This document shows positions 1 to 6,452 of a stretch of 14,096 nucleotides of DNA, one piece after another (positions within the stretch are counted from its first letter, which is position 1; each line of letters starts with the position of its first letter). The translations under genes and the position numbers were made by a program. This DNA comes from Actinomycetota bacterium (lineage in GTDB: Bacteria; Actinomycetota; Actinomycetes; Mycobacteriales; Micromonosporaceae): NCBI GenBank assembly GCA_005885115.1, contig VAXX01000105.1, positions 1-14,096 on the forward strand, read 5' to 3'. The notes below the pieces were generated by a model. That model saw only the letters and a list, made by a program, of their open reading frames with translations, ran no database searches and was not told the DNA's origin.

Positions 1-162
1 CCGGTCGGTCGAGCCGGTCAGGGTGGCGCGGCCGCGCTCCAGGGCGGTATCGCTGATCTCCACCGCGTGTACGGCGATCCCGTTGCGGGCGAAGACCTCG
101 ACGATACCGGCGCCCATGGTGCCGAGCCCGACTACGCCCACGGTGCGAAACTCCCGGGCCAC
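1..162 (-). CDS. 3-hydroxyacyl-CoA dehydrogenase, N-terminal 54 residues (cut by window edge)
   Basis: Predicted NAD-dependent oxidation of 3-hydroxyacyl-CoA, probably 3-hydroxybutyryl-CoA, to the 3-ketoacyl-CoA in the cytoplasm. Only the start of the Rossmann domain is present. After a GTG start, residues 8-20 carry the dinucleotide motif VGVVGLGTMGAGI, with GxGxMGxGI as in the 3HCDH N-terminal family. Glu35, at the end of the second strand (VHAVEIS), is the acidic residue that usually selects NAD over NADP. The GTG start at 162 is preceded by an AGGGAGG ribosome site at good spacing, and the conserved motif falls where the family expects it. The rest of the gene lies to the left of the window. 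It is divergent from the aldehyde dehydrogenase at 314. A second dehydrogenase of this family enters from the right edge of the window. The family is clear; the substrate is inferred. Confidence 0.88.
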   Translation of the reverse strand, partial: MAREFRTVGVVGLGTMGAGIVEVFARNGIAVHAVEISDTALERGRATLTGSTDR

Positions 163-313
163 ACTGCCCTCCCTAAACGACTGTTCAGTACTACCGGGCA
201 GTCTGCCATGTCCGCCCGGTACCCCGCTGTGGCGCGGGACTCAGCGGGCCCGGTCCCTCGCGGCGCCACGGCAGGCGTACCCATGAGTAAGTTTCGGATT
301 TAGACTCGGCGGT
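163..313. promoter_or_regulatory. Divergent intergenic region, dehydrogenase / aldehyde dehydrogenase
   Basis: This 151-nt spacer separates two divergent starts. It contains a small dyad ACTG-TT-CAGT at 180-189, close behind the dehydrogenase start, which could be a repressor half-site pair. It also has a 7-bp inverted repeat, CCCGCTG at 223-229 and CAGCGGG at 242-248, with a 12-nt loop. The -10 box for the rightward gene is listed separately. Regulatory roles are inferred; only the repeats are seen. Confidence 0.4.
301..306 (+). promoter_or_regulatory. -10 box TAGACT of a leaderless aldehyde dehydrogenase transcript
   Basis: TAGACT fits the actinobacterial TAnnnT -10 consensus and ends exactly 7 nt before the ATG at 314. 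Transcription would therefore begin at or next to the start codon. There is no purine-rich ribosome site in front of this ATG, which agrees with leaderless translation. I see no good -35 hexamer. Confidence 0.55.
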
Positions 314-1828
314 ATGACCGCGATCCGCACCCCCGGCGTGCCCGTCATCGAGGACGGCGTCCTGCTCTCCACGAACCCGGCCACCGGTGAGGAGGTGGGG
401 CGGTTCCCGGTCGCGGACGCGGCCGAGGTGGCGGCCACCGTGACCCGCGCGCGGGAGGCGGCGGCCTGGTGGGCCGCGCTGGGCTTCGCCGGCCGCCGGG
501 CCCGGCTGCTGCGCTGGCGGGCGAGCCTGGCCAACCGGATCGAGGAGCTGGCCGAGCTGGTCCACCGGGAGACCGGCAAGCCGGTCGCCGAGGCGATCGT
601 GGAGTCGGCCGGCGCGATCGACCATGTGGCGTGGGCGGCCAGGCACGCGCGGTCGGTGCTCGGGCCGCGGCGGGTGGGCAGCACGCTGATGCAGATCGAG
701 TACGCCTCGCACCTGGAGTACCAGCCGTACGGGGTGATCGGGGTGATCGGCCCGTGGAACTATCCGGTGCTGACCCCGCTGGGCTCCATCGCGTACGCGC
801 TGGCCGCCGGGAACGCCGTCGTCGTCAAGCCCAGCGAGTACACCCCGGCCGTGGCCGCCTGGCTCGGGGCGCGCTTCGCCGAGGCGGTGCCGGAGCAGCC
901 GGTACTCCAGACCGTCTACGGGGCCGGGGACACCGGCGCGGCGCTGTGCCGCTCGGGCGTGGACAAGCTGGCCTTCACCGGTTCCACCGCGACCGGGAAG
1001 AAGGTGATGGCCGCGTGCGCGCAGACCCTCACGCCGGTGCTGCTGGAGTGCGGCGGCAAGGACGCGATGGTGGTCGATGCCGACGCCGACCCCGACCGGG
1101 CCGCCGCGGCCGCCGTCTGGGGCGGCCTGACCAACGCGGGCCAGACGTGTGCCGGCATTGAACGGGTGTACGTGGCCGACGCCGTGTACGACGCGTTCCT
1201 CGACCGGCTCGTGGACCGGGCCGCCCGGTTGAAGGTGGGCGTCGAGGACGGCTCGGACGTCGGGCCGATCACCATGCCGGCCCAGTTGGACGTGATCCGG
1301 CGGCACATCGCCGACGGGCTGGCCCAGGGTGGCCGGGCGGTACTCGGCGGGGCCGATTCCGTTGCGGCACCGTACGCGTACCCGACGATCCTGGTGGACG
1401 TACCGGAGGATTCGGCGGCGGTGACCGAGGAGACGTTCGGGCCGACCTTGACGGTCACCCGGGTACGGGACGCCGACGAGGGCGTACGCCTGGCCAATGC
1501 CAGCCGGTACGGGCTGGGCGGTGCGGTGTTCTCCCGGCGCCGGGGGATGGCCCTGGCCCGGCAGATGCGCTCGGGGATGACCTCGGTCAACTCGGCCATC
1601 TCGTTCGCCGGTATGCCCACCCTGCCCTTCGGCGGCGTCGGTGACTCCGGCTTCGGGCGCATCCACGGCGCCGACGGGCTCCGCGAGTTCAGCCGCCCCA
1701 AGGCCATCACGAGACGCCGGATGCGCTCCCTGTTGCCCTCGCTGACCTTCGACCGCACCCCCAAACAGGTAGCCATGATCGCCCGAGCGGTCAAACTGAT
1801 CCATGGCCGCCCGCACCGACGTGGATGA
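314..1828 (+). CDS. NAD(P)-dependent aldehyde dehydrogenase (succinate-semialdehyde dehydrogenase-like)
   Basis: Oxidises an aldehyde to the carboxylate with NAD(P) in the cytoplasm. The 504 residues are a full-length ALDH. It has PWNY at 147-150, the cofactor loop FTGST at 221-225, the general-base glutamate Glu245 in LLECGGK, the catalytic Cys279 in NAGQTC, EETFGP at 372-377 and the C-terminal PFGGVGDSGFGR at 438-449. A basic/hydrophobic tail of about 40 residues follows the core and resembles the end of mycobacterial GabD2, so a semialdehyde substrate is plausible but unproven. The ATG at 314 is chosen because the TAGACT box lies 7 nt upstream and the N-terminus has normal length. The gene stands alone and converges on the SGNH-hydrolase gene. 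The family assignment is firm; the substrate is open. Confidence 0.93.
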   Translation: MTAIRTPGVPVIEDGVLLSTNPATGEEVGRFPVADAAEVAATVTRAREAAAWWAALGFAGRRARLLRWRASLANRIEELAELVHRETGKPVAEAIVESAGAIDHVAWAARHARSVLGPRRVGSTLMQIEYASHLEYQPYGVIGVIGPWNYPVLTPLGSIAYALAAGNAVVVKPSEYTPAVAAWLGARFAEAVPEQPVLQTVYGAGDTGAALCRSGVDKLAFTGSTATGKKVMAACAQTLTPVLLECGGKDAMVVDADADPDRAAAAAVWGGLTNAGQTCAGIERVYVADAVYDAFLDRLVDRAARLKVGVEDGSDVGPITMPAQLDVIRRHIADGLAQGGRAVLGGADSVAAPYAYPTILVDVPEDSAAVTEETFGPTLTVTRVRDADEGVRLANASRYGLGGAVFSRRRGMALARQMRSGMTSVNSAISFAGMPTLPFGGVGDSGFGRIHGADGLREFSRPKAITRRRMRSLLPSLTFDRTPKQVAMIARAVKLIHGRPHRRG

Positions 1829-1850
1829 ACCACCACGAACATAAGGGCGC

Positions 1851-1894
1851 CAGCCCGAAGGGCTGAAAGACCGCAAGCCGAAGACGGCCGGCTT
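1851..1894. terminator. Hairpins between convergent genes
   Basis: Between the aldehyde dehydrogenase stop and the lipoprotein stop there are two small stem-loops. CAGCCC-GAA-GGGCTG at 1851-1865 has a 6-bp stem and a tight 3-nt loop. AAGCCG and CGGCTT, at 1875-1880 and 1889-1894, pair across 8 nt. Neither has a clear T-tract, as is common in high-GC actinobacteria. A bidirectional terminator is inferred from the position. Confidence 0.45.
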
Positions 1895-2745
1895 CAGCCC
1901 CAGGTGAAGCTGCCCGGCCAGCAGGCGTCGGCCAGAGCGGACTCACCGGTCGCGCTCGGGTGGAAGTAGTCGACCGGGCTCAGGTCGTCGATGCCCAGCG
2001 TCGCGTTGTGTACGGCGCCGCCGTCGTACCGGCAACGCGGCCCGAAGTCCTTGCACGCCTTGGCGAGGATCGTGTTGTACGCGGTGATCCGGTCCCGGAA
2101 CTGCTGTCGCCGAGCGACATCAGCCGGCGCCGTGGACGTCGGGTTGGCCAGCAGCGTCGGGCACACGCCCAGCGCCCAGACCTCCCGCGCGGCCCGGTTC
2201 GGGTGGGCGACCTCCCAGACCCGGTACACGTCCGGGATGCTGACCACGAGCACCCGCGCCTTGGGCAGCCCGGCCCGCAGCGCGTTCAACGCCACGGTCG
2301 CCTGTACCTCGAACTCGGTCGTACCCGTCATGTCGCCGAGCCGGCTGCGGCAGGCGTCGTTGGCCCCGATCAGGATCGCCACGTAGTCCGGCCGGTGCCC
2401 GACCGCGGCGGTGGCCTGACCCGGCAGGTCGTCGATGGTCGCGCCGGCGGTGGCCAGGTTGACCGCGTGGCCTTTGATCGCCGGGTTGCCGGCGAGGATC
2501 CGCTTGTAATGGCTGTCCACCAGAACACCGTCGCCGGTGGCCCAGGAGTTGCGCGGGCAGGCGGACAGGCTCAGGCAGGTGCCGTACCCGGCGGTGATCG
2601 AGTCACCGAGCGCGGCCATCGACGACGGCAGGTCCTTCGCGGCCGGCGCCGACCCGCCGGCCACGCCGTCCGGGCCGCCGCCCTTGCAGGCCAGGGCGAC
2701 CAGGGCCAGGACGGCCGCGGCGACCAACGCCAGCCCGCGCTTCAC
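1894..2745 (-). CDS. SGNH/GDSL-family hydrolase, predicted lipoprotein
   Basis: Probable extracytoplasmic ester hydrolase anchored to the membrane by lipid. A short hydrophobic signal ends in the lipobox LVALAC, with Cys20 as the lipidation site, followed by a flexible Gly/Ser/Ala linker. The SGNH blocks are in order: nucleophile Ser49 in ALGDSIT, block II near NLATAGAT (96-103) with Gly101, block III GAND at 127-130, and the block V Asp259/His262 pair in SPVDYFHPS. Several cysteines in the mature part (for example 57, 63, 132, 195, 231 and 238) could form disulfides, consistent with export. The GTG start at 2745 overlaps the stop of the upstream S53 peptidase as GTGA, so translation is probably coupled. 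Total length is 283 residues, normal for the family. The substrate (lipid, acetylated polysaccharide or another ester) cannot be read from the sequence. Confidence 0.88.
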   Translation of the reverse strand: MKRGLALVAAAVLALVALACKGGGPDGVAGGSAPAAKDLPSSMAALGDSITAGYGTCLSLSACPRNSWATGDGVLVDSHYKRILAGNPAIKGHAVNLATAGATIDDLPGQATAAVGHRPDYVAILIGANDACRSRLGDMTGTTEFEVQATVALNALRAGLPKARVLVVSIPDVYRVWEVAHPNRAAREVWALGVCPTLLANPTSTAPADVARRQQFRDRITAYNTILAKACKDFGPRCRYDGGAVHNATLGIDDLSPVDYFHPSATGESALADACWPGSFTWG

Positions 2746-4214
2746 GCGCCGCCCAGGGCATGCACGATGCGCTCACCCAGGGGGGTACCGAGGCCGGTGC
2801 AGGCATCCCAGCCGGTACCCGCGTGGTAGCCGCCGTTGTCTCCGCTGGTGATGTCGGTGAAGGCGCTCGGGTTGGCGTACAGGCGTTCGTGCGGGGCACC
2901 GGCCGGGGTGCCGTTGAGCTTGTTGGCGAGCACCGTCAGGCCGGTCCACAGTGGAGCGACCGCACTGGTACCGCCGATGACGAGGTCCTGCCCGTTGACC
3001 CGGACCTGGTACCCGGTCAACGGATCCGCGTCACCGGCCACGTCCGGTACCCCGCGCCCGGGCCTACCGGACGGGTTCGCCGGTACGCCGGCGGAGTTCT
3101 GGTACCCGGGCGGTCCGAAGTGGACACTCACCCCGCCGCCGGTCGCGCCGTGCCCGGTGGCCGTCTCGTTCCAGACCACCTCGCCGGAGTCGTCCAGGCG
3201 GGTACCCCCGCAGCCGACCACGTTCGGGCTGGAGGCCGGGAAGTCGACGTGGTCGCCGGGCCCGGCCCGGTCGGCCGACCCGTCGTCGCCGGCCGCCGCG
3301 TAGACCGTGACGCCGAGGGTGGCCGCGTCGGCGAACAGCGCGTCGTACGCGTCGAGCGCCTGCGCCGTCCAGGTCGGTTCGGCGCCGCCCCAACTGATCG
3401 AGACGACCGAGGGCTTACGGCGGTCGTGCAGGGCGGCGGCGACCGCGTCGTAGAAGCCGCGGGTGGTGTTGGGTGCGAAATACACCACCACGTGTACGCC
3501 GGGCGCCACCGCACCGATCACCTCGATGTCGAGCATCACTTCGGCATCGGCGTCGTCGCCCGGTGCGTTGCGGGCCCCGTCGACGGAGACGGCGGTGACG
3601 GTCGGCGGGGTGATGTCCTGTGCGGTGACGTACTCGGTCAGGTCGGTCCGCCGGTACCCGCCGCCGAGCTCGATGACCGCGACCGTCTGACCACCACCGT
3701 CCACAGTGGACGGAAAGCCGTACCGGGCGGCGATCTGCTGTGGCGGGAAGCCTTTGGCGGCCGCGTGCGGAAACATCACGCCCTCGGCCGGCGGCGCGAT
3801 CACGAAATGCGCCATCGCCTGGGGCCGGTCGTCGAGCCCGAGTACGGCCACCACCCGCCCGGTCAGCTCCGCCGGTACCCGTACCGAGCCCTCCCGACCC
3901 CGGTACGTCCGGTCGTCCAGCGCGTACTCGCCCAGGTCCACCCCGAACGCGGAGTTCATCTGGGTCACCGTGCCGATCAGGCCGATCGAGCGGGCGGCCA
4001 GGTCGACCCGGGTGACCGCGAGCCCGTACCGGTGGGCGAACGTCTCCACAAGTGCGACGTCCTCGGGATCGGCCGGCGCGCCGGGGCGGGGCGCGGCCCG
4101 CCGGAGTACCACGGTCACCTCGACCGGCTGGTGCGGGTACGCGTCGCCGATCCGGCTGGCGCCCGGCGCCGGTACCCGGTGACTGCCCGGGACTACGTGA
4201 TGCTGCTCGGTCAT
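2742..4214 (-). CDS. S53 serine-carboxyl peptidase (kumamolisin-like sedolisin)
   Basis: Endopeptidase of the sedolisin family, usually acid-active and self-activating. Residues 1 to about 155 form the pro-domain (VTVVLRRAAP near 33, FGVDLGEY near 90). The catalytic domain follows. The Glu225/Asp229 pair (AEVMLD) and Ser417 (IGGTSAVAP) form the catalytic triad, and Asp310 (AAAGDDGS) is the oxyanion residue. The C-terminal calcium site is visible as DITSGD (454-459) and GTGWD (466-470). At 490 residues it is close to kumamolisin. ATG 4214 is chosen because the open frame further upstream is only antisense to the nitroreductase, the pro-domain starts here as in relatives, and a -10 box lies 7 nt upstream. 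No signal peptide or membrane segment is visible, so the export route is unclear. It overlaps the lipoprotein gene by 4 nt. Confidence 0.92.
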   Translation of the reverse strand: MTEQHHVVPGSHRVPAPGASRIGDAYPHQPVEVTVVLRRAAPRPGAPADPEDVALVETFAHRYGLAVTRVDLAARSIGLIGTVTQMNSAFGVDLGEYALDDRTYRGREGSVRVPAELTGRVVAVLGLDDRPQAMAHFVIAPPAEGVMFPHAAAKGFPPQQIAARYGFPSTVDGGGQTVAVIELGGGYRRTDLTEYVTAQDITPPTVTAVSVDGARNAPGDDADAEVMLDIEVIGAVAPGVHVVVYFAPNTTRGFYDAVAAALHDRRKPSVVSISWGGAEPTWTAQALDAYDALFADAATLGVTVYAAAGDDGSADRAGPGDHVDFPASSPNVVGCGGTRLDDSGEVVWNETATGHGATGGGVSVHFGPPGYQNSAGVPANPSGRPGRGVPDVAGDADPLTGYQVRVNGQDLVIGGTSAVAPLWTGLTVLANKLNGTPAGAPHERLYANPSAFTDITSGDNGGYHAGTGWDACTGLGTPLGERIVHALGGA

Positions 4215-4221
4215 GACCGAA

Positions 4222-4250
4222 AGGGTAGGCGCCGGCGTACCCGCTGTCAC
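4222..4250 (-). promoter_or_regulatory. Promoter of the S53 peptidase operon, leaderless
   Basis: Read on the minus strand, GTGACA (4250-4245) is followed after 17 nt by TACCCT (4227-4222), and then 7 nt lead to the ATG at 4214. Both hexamers and the spacing fit a housekeeping-sigma promoter. The short distance to the ATG and the lack of a ribosome site imply a leaderless mRNA. The region faces the nitroreductase promoter directly. Confidence 0.6.
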
Positions 4251-4280
4251 TGGACCACCCGGCCCGTGTACCCGCAGACT
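4251..4280 (+). promoter_or_regulatory. Candidate promoter of the nitroreductase gene
   Basis: TGGACC (4251-4256) and CAGACT (4275-4280) are separated by 18 nt, and CAGACT ends 6 nt before the GTG start at 4287. CAGACT differs from the leaderless box TAGACT in front of the aldehyde dehydrogenase only in its first base. The two divergent promoters in this spacer abut back to back, so one regulator could affect both. Confidence 0.42.
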
Positions 4281-4286
4281 GTTGCC

Positions 4287-4757
4287 GTGTCCCGCCTCAC
4301 CAGCATCGTCCAGCGGCTCGGTCACCGGCGCTGGTTCGCGATCGCCGGCCGCCGGTTCGTACCCGTGGACCGGTGGCTTTTCCGCCACACAAGAGGCCGC
4401 TGGTCCGTGCTGGACCGCAGCGGCCTGCCGTCGCTGCTGCTGACCACGACCGGGAGACGCTCCGGCGAGCCCCGGACCCAGCCGCTGCTGTACGCGACCG
4501 ACGGCGACGGGTACGTGGTGATCGGCTCCAACTGGGGGCAGCAGCACCATCCGGCGTGGACGGCGAACCTGCTCGCCGATCCGTCCGCCGCCGTGACGAT
4601 CGGCGACGAGGTGATCCCGGTACGCGCGACCCTGGCCACCGGCGCCGAACGTGAGCGCCTGTGGGCGTTGCTGGTGGACCTGTGGCCGGCGTACGAGACG
4701 TACCGGGAGCGGGCCGGCGGGCGGGAGCTACGCGTCTTCCGGCTGGATCCCGCGTAG
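4287..4757 (+). CDS. F420-dependent nitroreductase/quinone reductase family protein (Ddn-like, DUF385)
   Basis: Small split-barrel oxidoreductase expected to bind deazaflavin F420H2 and reduce quinones or other electrophiles, perhaps at the membrane. The 156-residue length is typical. Family motifs are TTTGRRSG (53-60) followed by RTQPLLY, then VIGSNWG (78-84), HPAWTANLLADP (88-99), and the C-terminal YETYRERAGGRELRVFRL. Tyr136 and Tyr139 correspond in position to the tyrosines near the active site of mycobacterial Ddn. The GTG at 4287 is chosen because the family starts about 50 residues before TTTGRRSG and because the upstream reading frame is antisense to the S53 peptidase. Its last 30 bases overlap, tail to tail, the end of the winged-helix regulator gene. 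The family is clear; the physiological substrate is unknown. Confidence 0.88.
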   Translation: MSRLTSIVQRLGHRRWFAIAGRRFVPVDRWLFRHTRGRWSVLDRSGLPSLLLTTTGRRSGEPRTQPLLYATDGDGYVVIGSNWGQQHHPAWTANLLADPSAAVTIGDEVIPVRATLATGAERERLWALLVDLWPAYETYRERAGGRELRVFRLDPA

Positions 4758-5060
4758 CCGGTCGACCAACCGTTGCAGGGCCGCGAGTTCGGCCCGCAGC
4801 GCCTTGCGACCCGGCCGGGTCAGGGCGAGCCAGGTACACGGCCGGCGCCCGTCGTACCCCTTGCGGATCTCCACCAACCCGGCGTCCTCCAGCACCCGCA
4901 GGTGCCGGCTGAGGTTTCCGTCGGTCAGCTCCAGCTCCTCGCGCACGGTCGTGAACGTGCACTCGCTCGCCTCGCTGAGCATCGCGAGGATGCCCAGCCG
5001 TACCCGCTGATGCACCGTCTCGTCCAGGGCCAGCGACGGGTGCGCCTCGTCGGTGCTCAC
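4728..5060 (-). CDS. Winged-helix transcriptional regulator (MarR/ArsR-like, HTH_34 type)
   Basis: DNA-binding regulator of 110 residues made almost entirely of one winged-helix domain. Helices near 14-30 (ETVHQRVRLGILAML) and 35-43 precede the recognition helix at about 46-59 (TDGNLSRHLRVLEDAG). The wing follows (LVEIRKGYDGRRPCTWLALT), then a C-terminal amphipathic helix, ALRAELAALQRLVDRLR, likely for dimerisation. No effector domain or metal-binding cysteine cluster is visible (Cys34 and Cys76 only). The GTG start at 5060 overlaps the stop of the upstream membrane protein as GTGA. A membrane protein paired with a small regulator of this type is a recurrent actinobacterial arrangement, and the regulator may control its own operon. 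The 3' end overlaps the nitroreductase gene on the opposite strand. Confidence 0.88.
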   Translation of the reverse strand: MSTDEAHPSLALDETVHQRVRLGILAMLSEASECTFTTVREELELTDGNLSRHLRVLEDAGLVEIRKGYDGRRPCTWLALTRPGRKALRAELAALQRLVDRLRGIQPEDA

Positions 5061-5809
5061 GCGCGCGCCGCCCGCGACCGCACCGCGGCCAGGACCACCC
5101 ACACCAGCAGCGGCAGGCACATCAGCGCGAGCATGCCGGGGACCGGCAGGTCGGTCTGGCCGCCCAGCCCGATCGGCTGTCCGCCGTCGAACAGCCGGTA
5201 CAGCCAGTACGGCAGTTGCCCGTACAGGGTCGCGCCCTGCCACCAGGCCAGCAACGCCAGCCAGCCGCCGGCTGCGGCCAGCGTCGGCGCGCGCTCGACC
5301 CAGGCGAGCGCCACCAGGCTCGCGGCGACCGCGATCAACGGGGTGGCGAACCCGGATCCCCAGCGCAGCCCGACATCGATGTGGGCCGCATACGGGTCCG
5401 CGGGTGGCTCGGTCGGCACCGCCAGGAGTACGACCAGCAAGAGCAGGGCACCCAGTCCCACCGCCGCGAACAGCCGCCAGGCCACCCGGAACCCGGTCTG
5501 TCGTGCCCGGCGCCGGTACCACCATGCGATGACGGCGAACGCGGCGGGCAGCCCGACCAGCCAGTAGAGGTACGACACGGGCGGGCTGAGCTGCTCCGCG
5601 GGGAGTCCGGCCCAGTAGGGGAACTGGACGATTCCGATCGAGTTCCAGTGCGCGGTGGGGGGCGCGGACCGGTAGAGGACGGTGCTCAGCAGGACGAGTG
5701 CGGCGAGCACCGCCGCCGGTACCCACGCGCCACCGTGCGCCCGTCGGCGGCTGCGGGCCTTGAGCCGCTCCACCTCGCGCAGCGTCTGTTCAGGATCCTC
5801 AATCGTCAT
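5057..5809 (-). CDS. Multi-pass membrane protein of unknown function, partner of the winged-helix regulator
   Basis: I do not recognise a named family. The 250 residues start with a charged cytoplasmic segment (EDPEQTLREVERLKARSRRR) followed by about six hydrophobic segments, near 29-46, 78-97, 110-131, 152-170, 176-195 and 224-244. A loop rich in proline and aromatic residues lies between the first two segments. There are no obvious catalytic motifs. It is the first gene of a two-gene operon, and its TGA overlaps the GTG of the regulator gene. A sensor or a target controlled by the regulator is a reasonable inference. ATG 5809 is preceded by promoter elements only 6 nt away and by no ribosome site, which suggests a leaderless transcript. 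Confidence 0.85.
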   Translation of the reverse strand: MTIEDPEQTLREVERLKARSRRRAHGGAWVPAAVLAALVLLSTVLYRSAPPTAHWNSIGIVQFPYWAGLPAEQLSPPVSYLYWLVGLPAAFAVIAWWYRRRARQTGFRVAWRLFAAVGLGALLLLVVLLAVPTEPPADPYAAHIDVGLRWGSGFATPLIAVAASLVALAWVERAPTLAAAGGWLALLAWWQGATLYGQLPYWLYRLFDGGQPIGLGGQTDLPVPGMLALMCLPLLVWVVLAAVRSRAARA

Positions 5810-5814
5810 TCAAG

Positions 5815-5845
5815 CTTTGTATCGCAAAGTTCCCTGCGTTGTAAA
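5815..5845 (-). promoter_or_regulatory. Promoter and candidate autoregulatory operator of the membrane protein-regulator operon
   Basis: On the minus strand TTTACA (5845-5840) and TACAAA (5821-5816) are 18 nt apart, and the -10 ends 6 nt before the ATG at 5809. A dyad CTTTG-TATCG-CAAAG (5815-5829) covers the -10 box, the classic position for a repressor operator. Autoregulation by the downstream winged-helix protein is inferred. Confidence 0.5.
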
Positions 5846-5879
5846 GGCCGGCCCGAGGCGCGGTTGACCCGGGCCGGCC
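5846..5879 (-). terminator. Intrinsic terminator of the secreted-protein gene
   Basis: The perfect 10-bp arms GGCCGGCCCG (5846-5855) and CGGGCCGGCC (5870-5879) enclose a 14-nt loop, 12 nt beyond the stop codon at 5892. Read on the minus strand the stem is followed at once by TTTACA, a short T-run, so it looks like a standard factor-independent terminator. The same TTTACA serves as the candidate -35 of the next operon. Confidence 0.7.
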
Positions 5880-5891
5880 CTTCAGTACGTC

Positions 5892-6452
5892 CTAGGGATT
5901 GCGGTGGATGACGAACGGGATCGCGCTCGGGTGCTTGCGGTGCGCACCGAGGAATACCCGCCCGGTCGGCAGCTTCTTGCCGTTGGCGGTCAGCCCACTC
6001 ACCCGCAGCCACGGGGCACAGGCGGTGTGGAAGTCGATGCCGTCGACGAAGCCGAAGTCGTTGAACTTGTACGTGATCGTCTTCTTGTCCTTCGACAGCG
6101 TCGCGACGTCACCCTTCTCCAGCTTCACCGGCTCCATACCCATCGGTACGGGGCTGGTGATGACACCGGCGAAGACCACCTTCTCGGTACCCTTGTGGGT
6201 CACGCGAAGGTGGAAGCCCTTCGCGTCGTGCCACAGGTAGTCGCCGCCCGGGCTCTGCGCGCTGAACCCGGTCGGGAAGCCCTGGACCACGCTGACCCAC
6301 GGCGCCGCGTCGCAGCCGCCGCTCTTGGACGGGCTGGGCGAAGCACCGGCGGTCACCGTGGTCGCCGCACCGGCCGGTATCGTGGCGAAGGCGAACGCGG
6401 CCGCGACGGCGGCGAAGCTGCCGGCCGCGACCATGAACACACGACGGGACAT
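5892..6452 (-). CDS. Secreted protein of unknown function
   Basis: I do not recognise the family. The 186-residue product has a clear Sec signal: MSRR, a long hydrophobic run at about 5-24, and a likely cleavage site after AGA near residue 29. A short Ser/Pro/Lys linker (SPSPSKSGG) follows, then a compact domain of about 140 residues rich in beta-strand-forming residues. The mature protein has only two cysteines, Cys47 and Cys145, which could form one disulfide bridging the two ends of the domain. The C-terminus is basic with several histidines (GAHRKHPS, FVIHRNP). ATG 6452 is supported by the AAAGGGG ribosome site about 6 nt upstream and by the signal peptide; the longer frame upstream has no signal. 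The gene is single, with its own terminator and a long leader. Confidence 0.85.
   Translation of the reverse strand: MSRRVFMVAAGSFAAVAAAFAFATIPAGAATTVTAGASPSPSKSGGCDAAPWVSVVQGFPTGFSAQSPGGDYLWHDAKGFHLRVTHKGTEKVVFAGVITSPVPMGMEPVKLEKGDVATLSKDKKTITYKFNDFGFVDGIDFHTACAPWLRVSGLTANGKKLPTGRVFLGAHRKHPSAIPFVIHRNP

Noticed and set aside
191..1876. Long minus-strand open frame opposite the aldehyde dehydrogenase
   Set aside because: It is low-complexity Arg/Gly/Pro-rich sequence produced by GC-rich third positions of the real gene, and has no family motifs.
2760..4286. Extended N-terminus for the nitroreductase reaching back through the peptidase region
   Set aside because: It is entirely antisense to the S53 catalytic domain; the nitroreductase family is about 150 residues and starts near 4287.
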